Source of the DNA: SKNW01 sp050485865
GTDB taxonomy: Bacteria; Gemmatimonadota; Gemmatimonadetes; Longimicrobiales; Gaopeijiaceae
Direction: 5' to 3'
NCBI GenBank assembly: GCA_050485865.1
Contig: JBJHCE010000004.1
Span: 1-64,000, forward strand
Length of the DNA: 64,000 nt
Every line of letters begins with the position of its first letter. Within the stretch, counting starts at the first letter, position 1. Under the pieces are notes generated by a model that worked only from the letters and a program-made list of their open reading frames with translations, was not told the origin of the DNA and searched no databases. A program made the translations under genes and the position numbers. Below, one piece after another: positions 16,170-25,275 of this stretch.

Positions 16170-16231
16170 GCGGTTGCCCCGCCTTGTCGAACCGTGCTAT
16201 CATAACCCCAAAACATCGAGCATCGGCCGCC

Positions 16232-16271
16232 GGACCCTTCCGGGTGTCCGGGCCTTCCCCGCGGAGGGTCC
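16232..16271 (+). promoter_or_regulatory. Alternative-pairing leader upstream of lipA
   Basis: GGACCC (16232-16237) can pair with GGGTGTCC (16242-16249, one bulge) or with GGGTCC (16266-16271). The two pairings exclude each other, and the second abuts the terminator-like stem that starts at 16272. This is the layout of an attenuator or riboswitch expression platform. A possible promoter hexamer TATCAT lies at 16199-16204. I recognise no named riboswitch. Confidence 0.35.
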
Positions 16272-16299
16272 GCCCCGGATGCGAGGGGGGCTTTTTTTT
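16272..16299 (+). terminator. Intrinsic-terminator-like hairpin with eight-T tract
   Basis: GCCCC (16272-16276) pairs with GGGGC (16287-16291) over a ten-base loop and is followed directly by eight Ts (16292-16299), the only such T run I found in this GC-rich window. It lies 100 bases past the LOG-family gene and 80 bases before lipA, so it either terminates the upstream operon or acts as an attenuator for lipA-pdh. The stem is short. Confidence 0.5.
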
Positions 16300-16378
16300 C
16301 GGCTCGCGGTTCGGTTCCCCCTCGCCCTTGCGGCTTCCGGGAGCCCTCCGGACGAGCCCTGGGGAGTGACGGAAGACC

Positions 16379-17512
16379 ATGTCCGAATCCACGTTGGCCG
16401 AGGCGCCCGAGCGCGTCCCCGGAGGCTACCATCCCGGTGAGAAGGACACCGGAGTCGTGAAGCCGAAGGGAACGGCCCGGATCCGTGCGCACGAGGGGAT
16501 CCGGACGGTTCCCCTCAAGGAACGCAAGCCCGAGTGGCTGAAGGTCCGCTCGCCGGGCGGGGCGAACTACCTGCGCCTCAAGCAGCTCATGCGGAGCCAG
16601 TCGCTCCACACGGTGTGCGAGGAGGCGGGGTGCCCGAACATCGGGGAGTGCTGGGAGGCGGGAACGGCTACCTTCATGATCCTGGGTGACGTCTGCACCC
16701 GCGCCTGCAAGTACTGCGCGGTGGCCCACGGGATGCCCACGGAGCTGGACGAGGACGAGCCGCGGCGGGTCGCCGAGACGGTGGCGGCCATGGAGCTCGA
16801 GCACGTGGTCATCACCTCGGTGAACCGCGACGAGCTCCCCGACGGGGGGGCGGGGATCTACGCCGAAACGATCCGGCAGGTCCGGGCTCAGGTTCCCGGG
16901 TGCTCGGTGGAGGTCCTCATTCCCGACTTCAAGGGGGACGAGGACGCCCTGGCGGTGGTGGTGAACGCCCGCCCCGAGATCCTCGGGCACAACCTCGAGA
17001 CAGTGGAGCGCCTGCACCCGGACGTCCGCCCCGGGGGCCGGTACTGGCGCTCCATCTCGTTCCTCGGCGCGGCGAAGCGCCTCGACCCCACGATCCTCAC
17101 GAAGACGGGGATCATCCTGGGGATGGGCGAGCGGGACGAGGAGATCCGGCAGGCAATGCAGGATCTCCGGGCCGCCGCGGTGGACATCCTGACCCTGGGG
17201 CAGTACCTCCGCCCCTCGGCGGACCACATTCCGGTGGCCCGGTGGGTCACCCCGGAGGAGTTCCGCGCCTGGAAGCGGATCGGCGAGGAGGAGTACGGCT
17301 TCCGTCACGTGGAGTCGGGCGCCCTCGTCCGGTCGTCGTACCATGCGAAGGAGCAGGCACGCGAAGTCACCGCCGGCGGACCCGGCGAAATCCAGAACGT
17401 CATGGAAGCGGACATTCCGGCCCCGGCCGAGGTCGCTCTTCCCGGGCTCGTTCAGCTCGAGATGGGGCGCGCCGGCGGGGCTTCCATAGGGAGGACCGAT
17501 GGGAACGGCTGA
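16379..17512 (+). CDS. lipA: Lipoyl synthase
   Basis: At 377 residues this radical-SAM enzyme inserts two sulphurs into protein-bound octanoate to make lipoate. The auxiliary cluster cysteines are in CEEAGCPNIGECW, the SAM cluster in CTRACKYC, and the C-terminal serine ligand in RSSYHA. The N-terminus (about 55 residues) and the last 30 residues are longer than in Escherichia coli LipA (321 residues). It starts the PDH operon and overlaps pdhA by 14 bases, so the cofactor maker is co-expressed with the lipoate-using complex. Confidence 0.96.
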   Translation: MSESTLAEAPERVPGGYHPGEKDTGVVKPKGTARIRAHEGIRTVPLKERKPEWLKVRSPGGANYLRLKQLMRSQSLHTVCEEAGCPNIGECWEAGTATFMILGDVCTRACKYCAVAHGMPTELDEDEPRRVAETVAAMELEHVVITSVNRDELPDGGAGIYAETIRQVRAQVPGCSVEVLIPDFKGDEDALAVVVNARPEILGHNLETVERLHPDVRPGGRYWRSISFLGAAKRLDPTILTKTGIILGMGERDEEIRQAMQDLRAAAVDILTLGQYLRPSADHIPVARWVTPEEFRAWKRIGEEEYGFRHVESGALVRSSYHAKEQAREVTAGGPGEIQNVMEADIPAPAEVALPGLVQLEMGRAGGASIGRTDGNG

Positions 17513-18611
17513 AGCCGAGGCGAAGCGCGCCTCGAAGAAGAGTGGGAAGGGGGAGTCCGGCGGGGCCCTGGAGGGGTTCTCGAAGGAGGAGCTCCACCGC
17601 TTCCTGAAGGAGATGCTCCTCTACCGGCGGTTCGAGGAGAAGGCGGAGGAAGCCTACGCGATCGGAAAGATCGGAGGCTTCTGCCACCTTCACATTGGCC
17701 AGGAGGCCGCGGCCCTGGGGTTCATCGGCCCCCTCAGGGAGGACGACTGGGTCATCACCGCGTACCGGGACCACACCCAGGCCCTGGCCAAGGGCGTGGA
17801 GCCGGGGCCGGTCATGGCCGAGCTCTACGGCCGGGACGGCGGCTCCTCCCGCGGAAAGGGCGGCTCCATGCACATCTTCGGGAGCGACGTGGGCTTCATG
17901 GGCGGACACGGGATCGTGGGCGCCCAGGTTCCCCTCGCCGCCGGAATGGCCTTTGCCGCGAAGTACCGGGGCACGGACCAGGTCTGCGTCTGTTTCATGG
18001 GTGACGCCGCGGTGAACCAGGGGGCCTTCCACGAGGCGCTGAACATGGCGGCCATCTGGAAGCTCCCGGCGATCTTCGTCGTCGAGAACAACGAGTACGG
18101 AATGGGAACCGCGTTTTCCCGGATGAGCGCCCTCCCCATGCACCAGCGCGCCGACGGCCTGGGCGTGCCCGCCCACTCCATCGATGCCCAGGACCTGCTC
18201 GGGACCTGGCGCTTCATGGAAGACCTCGTGGAGGAGGTCCGGGGCGGCGCCGGTCCCCAGTTCGTGGATGCCCAGACCTACCGCTTCAAGGGGCACTCCA
18301 TGTCCGACCCGGTGTCGGGCACCTACCGCTCGAAGGAGGAGGTGGAGTCCCGGGTGAAGGAGCGGGATCCGATCACCCTCCTTCGCGACCGCCTTCTCGA
18401 GGCCGACCTCCTGACGAAGGAGGAGCTCGAGGCCATGGACGCGGAGGTCCGGAAGGTGGTGGACGAGGCGGCGGAGTTCGCCGACGGCTCGCCCCTCCCC
18501 GACCCGAGGGAGCTCTACACCCACGTGTACGCCGAAATCAACGAACACGGCCGCCTCTTCTTCGACGGCCGCGAGGACGAGCCCGGGCATCCGCACGGCG
18601 GGGAGGGGTGA
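17499..18611 (+). CDS. pdhA: Pyruvate dehydrogenase E1 component, alpha subunit
   Basis: The protein has 370 residues and forms the thiamine-diphosphate-binding half of the alpha2beta2 E1. The ThDP motif runs from GDAAVNQGAFHEALNMA to VVENNEYGMGT. SRGKGGSMHIF and GGHGIVGAQVPLAAG are family features, and the phosphorylation-loop region YRFKGHSMSDPV is conserved. The lysine-rich N-terminal 35 residues are not conserved. Neighbours lipA, pdhB and pdhC support pyruvate rather than branched-chain specificity, though sequence alone does not prove it. Confidence 0.94.
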   Translation: MGTAEAEAKRASKKSGKGESGGALEGFSKEELHRFLKEMLLYRRFEEKAEEAYAIGKIGGFCHLHIGQEAAALGFIGPLREDDWVITAYRDHTQALAKGVEPGPVMAELYGRDGGSSRGKGGSMHIFGSDVGFMGGHGIVGAQVPLAAGMAFAAKYRGTDQVCVCFMGDAAVNQGAFHEALNMAAIWKLPAIFVVENNEYGMGTAFSRMSALPMHQRADGLGVPAHSIDAQDLLGTWRFMEDLVEEVRGGAGPQFVDAQTYRFKGHSMSDPVSGTYRSKEEVESRVKERDPITLLRDRLLEADLLTKEELEAMDAEVRKVVDEAAEFADGSPLPDPRELYTHVYAEINEHGRLFFDGREDEPGHPHGGEG

Positions 18612-18612
18612 C

Positions 18613-19605
18613 ATGCCGGTGATCACGTACCGCGAGGCCCTGAACCAGGCCCTCGCCGAGGAAATGGAGCGCGACGACTCGGTCTTCCTGATGGGCGAGG
18701 AAGTGGCCGAGTACGACGGCGCCTACAAGGTGTCGAAGGGGCTCCTCGAGGAGTTCGGCGACCGGCGCGTCGTGGACTCCCCCATTGCGGAGCTCGGATT
18801 TGCCGGGCTCGGGGTGGGGGCGGCCATGGTGGGGCTCCGCCCCGTCATCGAGTTCATGACCTTCAACTTCTCGATCCTGGCCCTCGACCAGGTCCTGAAC
18901 TCCGCCGCGAAGATGCTCTACATGTCGGGTGGGCAGATCTCCATTCCCATGGTGTTCCGGGGCCCCACCGGCGCGGCACTCCAGCTCTCGGCGCAGCACT
19001 CCCAGGCCTGCGAGGTCTGGTATGCCCACGCCCCCGGGATCAAGGTGGTCACCCCGGCCACCCCCGCCGACGCCAAGGGCCTCCTCAAGGCCTCCATCCG
19101 GGACAACGACCCGGTGGCCTTCATGGAGGGCGAGCTCCTCTACAACGTGAAGGGCGAGGTCCCGGACCCCGACGACGGGGACTTCGTGATCCCCCTCGGG
19201 GTCGCGGACCTGAAGCGCGAGGGCGAACACGTGTCCATCATCACCCACGGGAAGATGGTGCACGTGGCCCTCCAGGCGGCCCAGAAGCTCGAGAAGGACG
19301 GGGTCTCCGCCGAGGTCCTCGACCTCCGCTCCCTCCGCCCCCTGGACGTGGACGCGATCCTCGCCACGGTGCGGAAGACGAACCGTGCCGTCTACCTGGA
19401 GGAGGGGTGGCCCTGGGCCGGGGTCGGTGCCCAGGTGGTCTCCATCATCCAGGAGGAGGCCTTCGACGACCTGGATGCCCCGGTGATCCGGGTGACCCAG
19501 GCGGATGTTCCCATGCCCTACGCGAAGAACCTGGAGCAGATCGCGAAGCCCTCGGCCGACCGGGTCGTGGCCGCCTGCAACCGCGTGCTGTACCGGAAGA
19601 ACTGA
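18613..19605 (+). CDS. pdhB: Pyruvate dehydrogenase E1 component, beta subunit
   Basis: At 330 residues this is the E1 beta partner. Recognisable blocks are ITYREALNQALAEEMERD, MGEEVAEYDGAYKVSKGL, PIAELGFAGLGVGAAMVG, EFMTFNFS, and the C-terminal VEEGWPWAGVG-like segment YLEEGWPWAGVGAQV. It starts one base after the pdhA stop, so the two subunits are translationally linked. Confidence 0.94.
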   Translation: MPVITYREALNQALAEEMERDDSVFLMGEEVAEYDGAYKVSKGLLEEFGDRRVVDSPIAELGFAGLGVGAAMVGLRPVIEFMTFNFSILALDQVLNSAAKMLYMSGGQISIPMVFRGPTGAALQLSAQHSQACEVWYAHAPGIKVVTPATPADAKGLLKASIRDNDPVAFMEGELLYNVKGEVPDPDDGDFVIPLGVADLKREGEHVSIITHGKMVHVALQAAQKLEKDGVSAEVLDLRSLRPLDVDAILATVRKTNRAVYLEEGWPWAGVGAQVVSIIQEEAFDDLDAPVIRVTQADVPMPYAKNLEQIAKPSADRVVAACNRVLYRKN

Positions 19606-19637
19606 ACCCCCGACCGAGACGACGAGGCGACCGGAAG

Positions 19638-20942
19638 ATGGCAACCAAGGTCCACATGGAGGCCCTCTCTCCCACGATGGAGGAGGGGCAGGTGGTGCAG
19701 TGGCTCAAGTCCGAGGGTGACGCGGTCTCGAGCGGCGATGTCCTGGCCGAGATCGAGACCGACAAGGCCACGATGGAGCTCGTGGCCCGGGGCGACGGCA
19801 TCCTCCGGAAGATCCTCGTGAAGGAGGGTGGAACGGCGCCGGTAGGCGAGGTGATCGCCCTGATCGCAGCCGAGGGCGAGGAGTTGGGCGACGGGGATTC
19901 GGGGGATGCGAAGGAGGAGGCCCCGGCGAAGGCGGAGGCGGAGGGGGCACCCTCCGGCCGGGAGTCCGACGCCCCCGAGGCCGGGGCCGCGGACGACGAC
20001 GACAGCGGAAAGCACGAGGCAGAGCCCGATGCCCCCGCCGAGGGGGCCGAGGCCCCACGGGACCGGGACGACGGCCGGATCAAGGCCTCGCCCGTGGCGC
20101 GGCGCCTCGCGAAGGAGGAGGGGGTGGACCTCTCGGGGGTGGAGGGGTCGGGTCCCGGCGGGCGGATCGTGAAGCGCGACGTGGCGGAGGCGGCAAAGGC
20201 GGGACCGGCCCCGGCCGCGGCGGCGGCCCCCGCTCCCCGGCTCGGTGACGGGCCCGAGTCCGAGAAGATCCCCCTTTCGCAGATGCGGAAGACCATCGCG
20301 AAGCGCCTGGTCGAGTCGATCGGGCCTGTCCCCCACTTCTTCCTCACCATCGACGTGGACATGTCGAGGGCGGTGGAGGCCCGGGAGCGGATCAACCGCG
20401 ACCTGGAGAAGGAAGGGGTCAAGATCAGCTACAACGACATCGTGCTCAAGGCCACGGCCATGGCCCTCGCCCGGCACCCCGAGTGCAACGCCCACTGGGG
20501 GGGCGACCACGTCGTCCGCTTCCACCGGGTGCACCTGGGGGTGGCGGTGGCCATCGAGGACGGGCTCATCACCCCGGTCATCCGCGACGCCGACCGGAAG
20601 GGAATGGCGGCGATCTCCGCCGAGGTCCGGGAACTCGCAGGGCGGGCACGGGAGAAGAAGCTGAGGCCCGACGAGTACACCGGCGCCACCTTCTCGGTCT
20701 CGAACCTGGGAATGTTCGGGATCGAGGAGTTCACCGCCGTGATCAACCCCCCGGAGGCGGGAATTCTCGCGGTGGGGGCCATGGAGGAGCGGGCCGTGAT
20801 CGTGGACGGCGAGCTCGACGTGCAGCCCCGCATGAAGGTCACCATGTCGTGCGACCACCGGGTCATTGACGGGGCGCAGGGCTCCCGCTTCCTCCAGACC
20901 CTCAAGCGCATTCTCGAGGAGCCGCTGGCGGCGCTGGTCTGA
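19638..20942 (+). CDS. pdhC: Dihydrolipoamide acetyltransferase (PDH E2)
   Basis: The protein has 434 residues from the ATG at 19638, preceded by GGAAG. Domain order is a single lipoyl domain (1-80, lipoyl lysine in ETDKATMEL), a long acidic Ala/Glu linker (about 85-150), the peripheral subunit-binding domain (KASPVARRLAKEEGVDLSGV...GGRIVKRDV), a second linker and the catalytic acyltransferase domain ending with SCDHRVIDGAQGS (HxxxDG active site). It forms the core of the complex whose E1 genes lie upstream and whose E3 (lpdA) lies 2 kb downstream. Confidence 0.94.
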   Translation: MATKVHMEALSPTMEEGQVVQWLKSEGDAVSSGDVLAEIETDKATMELVARGDGILRKILVKEGGTAPVGEVIALIAAEGEELGDGDSGDAKEEAPAKAEAEGAPSGRESDAPEAGAADDDDSGKHEAEPDAPAEGAEAPRDRDDGRIKASPVARRLAKEEGVDLSGVEGSGPGGRIVKRDVAEAAKAGPAPAAAAAPAPRLGDGPESEKIPLSQMRKTIAKRLVESIGPVPHFFLTIDVDMSRAVEARERINRDLEKEGVKISYNDIVLKATAMALARHPECNAHWGGDHVVRFHRVHLGVAVAIEDGLITPVIRDADRKGMAAISAEVRELAGRAREKKLRPDEYTGATFSVSNLGMFGIEEFTAVINPPEAGILAVGAMEERAVIVDGELDVQPRMKVTMSCDHRVIDGAQGSRFLQTLKRILEEPLAALV

Positions 20943-20962
20943 CTGACACCGGGGGAGGAGGC

Positions 20963-22123
20963 TCAGCTCCCCTGGATCGCCGCTTCCTCCAGGAGTTCCA
21001 GGGTCCGTCGGCGGCCGGACCGGACCCAGGTGCGGTACGCCTCCGTCGGGGGCTCGTGCCCCTCGAGGAACCGGAGGAAGGGAGCGAGATCGAAGCGGTC
21101 CGCGGCCATCCCGGCCCGGGCCGCTTCCGCTTCCCGGGCGTTCCACGCCTGCTCCACCTGGTTCCCGGTGGGGACCACCATGACTGGTTTCCCCAGCCAG
21201 AGCGCCTCGGCCACCGATTCGAACCCGGCGGTTCCCACGAACCCCCGGCACGTCCGCATCATCTCCACGAAGCGGGTGTCGCTCAGCCGGTGGAAGGTGA
21301 GGTTCGGCCGGACCTCCTCGGACTCGGGCGCGCCCTTCCGGTCCCAGAAGCCATGGATCACCACCTCCGGGTGCTCGGCGTGCCGGCGAATGATGGCGTC
21401 GCCGTAACCGTCGTTCAGCACGTAGACGAGCAGGTGCGCTCCGGCTTCCGCCTCCATGTCGAGGATGGACCGGCGGAGGAGGGGCGGGATCACCCGGGTG
21501 CGGCGCCCGGGGCCGTCGGGGAGCTTCCGGAAGGAGAGGGCGAGTCGGAGGGTGCCCGCCGGGGAGGAGAGCCGGTTCAGGAGCCGGAAGGTGGAGAGCT
21601 GGAGGGGCCGGAAGGGAGGTCGGGGCGCGCCCGGGTGGCCCAGGAGGTACTGGTGCCCGATGGAGACGAAGGGCCAGGGCCCCCCCCCGAGGGCCATCCC
21701 GGCCAGGGCGTCGTAGAAGTTCACGACCAGGTCCGGGTCCAGCGCCCGGACCCGGGCCCGGATGCGCCCCCGGGCCGCGAGGTACGACGGGATCCGCCGC
21801 AGGTTGTAGGTCGTGGTCCGACCGATGGATACGCCCTTCCGGTCTCGCCCCGGGACGGTGGTGGGGCTCGGGAAGAACTCGGGCTCGAGTCCCATCCGCT
21901 CGGCGAAGTAGCCCGGAAGGGCCCGGGTCTCGCTTCGCCCCACGAGAAGCCCCGTGACCCGGTGCCCCCCCTCCTCCAGGAGTTCCTTGAGCGCAAGGGC
22001 CTGCGAGAGATGGCCCCGCCCCTCACCCTGGACGGTGAAGACGACGCGGAGCCCGGCGCCGTGCGCCGGACTCCCTGCGGTTCGGTCGGGGGTGCCGTCC
22101 AGGAGCGGGCTCCCGGATGTCAG
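20963..22123 (-). CDS. Glycosyltransferase of the MJ1255/VC2487-like family, apparently with a CTG start
   Basis: The C-terminal half has the nucleotide-sugar-binding pattern CRGFVGTAGFESVAEALWLGKPVMVVP. The N-terminal beta strand and loop LRVVFTVQGEGRGHLSQA are in frame upstream of the first GTG (21943), so the true start must be earlier. From the stop at 22177-22175 down to that GTG there is no in-frame ATG, GTG or TTG. CTG at 22123 overlaps the lemA stop as CTGA and is my choice (386 residues); CTG at 22102 is another. The substrate is unknown. It sits downstream of lemA in a two-gene unit. Confidence 0.75.
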   Translation of the reverse strand: MTSGSPLLDGTPDRTAGSPAHGAGLRVVFTVQGEGRGHLSQALALKELLEEGGHRVTGLLVGRSETRALPGYFAERMGLEPEFFPSPTTVPGRDRKGVSIGRTTTYNLRRIPSYLAARGRIRARVRALDPDLVVNFYDALAGMALGGGPWPFVSIGHQYLLGHPGAPRPPFRPLQLSTFRLLNRLSSPAGTLRLALSFRKLPDGPGRRTRVIPPLLRRSILDMEAEAGAHLLVYVLNDGYGDAIIRRHAEHPEVVIHGFWDRKGAPESEEVRPNLTFHRLSDTRFVEMMRTCRGFVGTAGFESVAEALWLGKPVMVVPTGNQVEQAWNAREAEAARAGMAADRFDLAPFLRFLEGHEPPTEAYRTWVRSGRRRTLELLEEAAIQGS

Positions 22124-22665
22124 TCGAAGCTGACCCGGGGGGCCTCCCGGGCCGTCTCCTCGATCTCGAAGAACTCACGGGCGCGGAAGCTGAAGGCGTT
22201 CGCCACGATGTTCGACGGGATCGACCGGATCTTCGTGTTGTATTCCCGGACCCGGTTGTTGTAGACGCCCCGGGCCCGCTGGATCGAGTCCTCGAGCTGG
22301 CGGAGCGTCTGCTGGAGGTCACGGAAATTCTCCGCGGCCTGGAGCTGGGGGTACGCCTCCGAGAGGGCGAAGATCTGCCGGAGGGCGCCCGAGAGGGCGT
22401 TCTCGGCCTTCCCACGCTCGGCGGGACCCGAGGCGGACATGGCGGCGTTCCGGGCCTGGATCACCCCCTCGAGCGTCTGCCGCTCGTGGGAGGCGTATCC
22501 CTTGACCGTTTCCACCAGGTTCGGGACCAGGTCGTGGCGTCGCTTGAGCTGCACGTCGATGTCGGACCAGGCGGCGTCCACGTGCTCGCGCATCTGCACG
22601 AGCCCGTTGTAGATCAGGATGCCGCCACCGACGACGACGAGTACGATGATCAGGAACACCCACAT
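22120..22665 (-). CDS. lemA: LemA family protein
   Basis: The protein has 181 residues: one N-terminal membrane helix (WVFLIIVLVVVGGGILIYN), then a helical domain with the family blocks VDAAWSDIDVQLKRRHDLVPNL, ARNAAMSA, YPQLQAAENFRDLQ and VREYNTKIRSIPSNIVA. LemA proteins are membrane-anchored helical bundles of unclear role. It is followed by the glycosyltransferase with a 4-base overlap and is divergent from lpdA. Confidence 0.93.
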   Translation of the reverse strand: MWVFLIIVLVVVGGGILIYNGLVQMREHVDAAWSDIDVQLKRRHDLVPNLVETVKGYASHERQTLEGVIQARNAAMSASGPAERGKAENALSGALRQIFALSEAYPQLQAAENFRDLQQTLRQLEDSIQRARGVYNNRVREYNTKIRSIPSNIVANAFSFRAREFFEIEETAREAPRVSFD

Positions 22666-23035
22666 GGCGCGTCCTCTCCTCGTGGAGGCAGGGGGGGCGG
22701 GACCGACCCGGACGGGGCGCCCGCGTTCCGCCCCATGAATACGGCGGGTCCCCCTCCGTTGTAAAGCGAGGCGGTCCGGAGACGGACACTCGAGTTACGG
22801 ATCCGGAAGGCCACTTCTTCACGGGGAGCCCGCGGTCCGGCCGGCGGAACGGGGCCCGTGCCCCGGCCACGGGCTCCCCACCGGCCGGGGACTTCGGGGA
22901 GGCGGAGGGGTGGCATCCCCCAACGGGCGTGTCTAACTTCAGCCGGTCCACCCGGCGGCATCGGGCGGCGACCACTCGAGCGGCGTGCGCCAGGCGGTGC
23001 ACGACCTCCCAGGAATCCTGACCCTGAGGTGCAGC
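22666..23035. other. Divergent intergenic region between lemA and lpdA
   Basis: This 370-base gap must carry the promoters of both genes. On the plus strand TAACTT at 22934-22939 resembles other -10 hexamers in the window, without a convincing -35. On the minus strand a TTTACAAC-like stretch lies near 22759-22766. I see no RNA gene, repeat or supported small ORF. Confidence 0.4.
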
Positions 23036-24457
23036 GTGGCGGGGAACGACAAGGAAAAGAGCTCCTTCGATCTGATCGTGGTGGGGGGTGGCCCCGGCGG
23101 ATACGTGGCGGCCATTCGCGCGGCGCAGCTCGGGATGGACGTGGCGTGTGTCGAGACCGACAAGCTCGGGGGCGTGTGCCTGAACATCGGGTGCATTCCC
23201 ACCAAGTCCCTTCTCACCTCGGCCCTCCTCGTGAACGAGATGGCGGGTGCCGGGGCCCACGGGATCACCTTCAGCGATCTGAAGGTCGATTTCGGGCCCG
23301 CCCAGGAGCGGAGCCGGAAGGTGGCGGACCAGCTGAACCGCGGGGTGACCGGGCTCTTCAAGAAGAACAAGGTCACGCACGTGGAGGGGTACGGGCGCCT
23401 CGCCGGCAAGGGTGCGGTGGAGGTGGAGGGCTCGGACGGCTCGAAGCGGAAGCTCTCGGCGAAGCACATCATCCTGGCCACCGGGTCGCGGCCGCGGAGC
23501 CTCCCCTTCCTCGAGATCGACGGGGAGCGGATCTGGTCGTCGGACCACGCCCTCTTCGCGAAGGAGGCCCCGAAGACCCTCGCCATCGTGGGGTCCGGCG
23601 CCATCGGGATGGAGTTCGCCGACATCTTCGATGCCTACGGCTCCGAGGTCACGATCATCGAGGCGCTGGACCGGGTGCTTCCCCTGGAGGACGCCGACGT
23701 CTCGAAGCACGTGGAGAAGGTCTACAGGAAGCGCGGGATGACGATCCACACCGGGGCCCGCCTCGAGAAGGCCGAGCCCGGAAAGGACTCGGTGACCCTC
23801 ACCTTCAAGGATGCGAAGGGGAAGGAGCAGACCCTCGAGGTGGAGCGGGTGCTCTCCGCCGTGGGCCGGGTCCCGAACACCGAGGACCTGGGGCTCGACG
23901 CCGCCGGGGTGAAGCGCACCGAGAAGGGGGGCTTCATTGCGGTGGACGCGTGGATGCGGACCAACGTGGAGGGGGTCTACGCGGTGGGCGACTGCGCCGG
24001 GCGGCAGCTCCTGGCCCACAAGGCGTCGCACGAGGGGGTCGCCTGCGTGGAGAAGATCGCCGGCGAGGCCCACCACGCGGTGGACTACGACAACATCCCG
24101 AACTGCACCTACTGCCACCCCGAGGTGGCCTCGGTGGGGCTCACCGAGGAGCAGGCGAGGGAGAAGGGGCTCGACATCCAGGTCGGGAAGTTCCCCTGGG
24201 TCGGAAACGGGCGGGCGCTGGCCCACGGCGATGCCGAGGGCTTCATCAAGGTGATTCGCGACACGAAGTACTCGGAGATCGTGGGGGCGCACATCGTGGG
24301 GCCGCACGCGACGGAGCTCATTGCCGAGTTCGTGCTCGGGCGGCACCTCGAGTCCACCGTGGAGGAGATGGACAAGGCGATCCATCCGCACCCGACCCTC
24401 TCGGAGGCTGTGGCGGAGGCGGCCCTGGCCGCGCTGGGCCGCGCGATCCACATCTGA
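23036..24457 (+). CDS. lpdA: Dihydrolipoamide dehydrogenase (E3)
   Basis: The protein has 473 residues from the GTG at 23036, chosen because GAGGTG lies 6 bases upstream and the FAD-binding strand (FDLIVVGGGPGGYVAA) begins 10 residues later. The redox disulphide is in GGVCLNIGCIPTKS, the NAD site in IVGSGAIGMEFA, the second FAD motif in VYAVGDCAG, and the catalytic His-Glu pair in HPHPTLSEAV. It reoxidises dihydrolipoate of the PDH E2 and is separated from pdhC only by the lemA-glycosyltransferase pair. Confidence 0.95.
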   Translation: MAGNDKEKSSFDLIVVGGGPGGYVAAIRAAQLGMDVACVETDKLGGVCLNIGCIPTKSLLTSALLVNEMAGAGAHGITFSDLKVDFGPAQERSRKVADQLNRGVTGLFKKNKVTHVEGYGRLAGKGAVEVEGSDGSKRKLSAKHIILATGSRPRSLPFLEIDGERIWSSDHALFAKEAPKTLAIVGSGAIGMEFADIFDAYGSEVTIIEALDRVLPLEDADVSKHVEKVYRKRGMTIHTGARLEKAEPGKDSVTLTFKDAKGKEQTLEVERVLSAVGRVPNTEDLGLDAAGVKRTEKGGFIAVDAWMRTNVEGVYAVGDCAGRQLLAHKASHEGVACVEKIAGEAHHAVDYDNIPNCTYCHPEVASVGLTEEQAREKGLDIQVGKFPWVGNGRALAHGDAEGFIKVIRDTKYSEIVGAHIVGPHATELIAEFVLGRHLESTVEEMDKAIHPHPTLSEAVAEAALAALGRAIHI

Positions 24458-24522
24458 GGAACGACCCGGACACGATCCGGTACCGGCGCCGTCTCCGGGG
24501 TTGACGTGGGGGGCGGCGCCGG

Positions 24523-25200
24523 GTGCGTTCCGGGGCCCGATGGAACTTCCTCGGGGTTCGGGGTTCAACGTCTCCGAACCCATCCCCGGAGGCTCCCATC
24601 ATCACCACCCCGAACGGCGCACGCCCCGACGGCGACGAGCCCGTGGAACGGCCACTCGGCGAGGCCCTCGACAGACCCTTTCCCGCGGCAGGATTCGGGA
24701 CCGGGGGCGGGTCGCCCCGCGAGGAGGAGGCGCTCCGGCTCTGGATCGCCCTTGCCCGGTCGTACCAGACCTTCACCCGGGTCGTGAGTGCCCGGGTGGT
24801 GGAGTACGGGCTCACGATTCCCCAGTTCGGGATCCTCGAGGCACTCTACCACCTGGGGCCGCTCTCCCTGGGGGAGCTCGCCGACAAGCTTCTCGTGTCA
24901 GGGGGGAACGTGACCTACGTGATGGATCGCCTGGAGGAGCAGGGGCTCGTCTACCGGCAGCGCTCGGACCTGGACCGGCGGGTCATCGAGGCGCGCCTCA
25001 CCGACGAGGGGCGGGCCTTGATCGACCGGGTCTTCCCGCACCACGCCTGCTTCATCCGCGAACTGGTGGACCACCTGGATCCGGAGGAGCAGCGCGAGCT
25101 CAGGGAGCTCCTGAAGCGGCTCGGAAAGGGGATCCAGGGGCGGGCCGGGCAGGCGCGCTCCGCGGCGGAGGCCCTCGCCGGGGGAAGCGAAGGGCTCTGA
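24523..25200 (+). CDS. MarR-family transcriptional regulator
   Basis: The open frame gives 225 residues from a GTG at 24523; a GTG at 24643 would give 185, closer to the usual MarR size. The winged helix is clear: LTIPQFGILEALYHLGPLSLGELADKL, then SGGNVTYVMDRLEEQGLV as recognition helix and the wing RQRSDLDRRVIEARLTDEG. MarR proteins are dimeric repressors released by small ligands or oxidation. No target is evident; ispH is convergent downstream. Confidence 0.87.
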   Translation: MRSGARWNFLGVRGSTSPNPSPEAPIITTPNGARPDGDEPVERPLGEALDRPFPAAGFGTGGGSPREEEALRLWIALARSYQTFTRVVSARVVEYGLTIPQFGILEALYHLGPLSLGELADKLLVSGGNVTYVMDRLEEQGLVYRQRSDLDRRVIEARLTDEGRALIDRVFPHHACFIRELVDHLDPEEQRELRELLKRLGKGIQGRAGQARSAAEALAGGSEGL

Positions 25201-25275
25201 CCCCGGGGCCGGCTGCCGCCGGGCCGGACGACGCCAGGCCGGCGCGGGTCGCGGACTCGTCGGGTCCGGTCCCGG

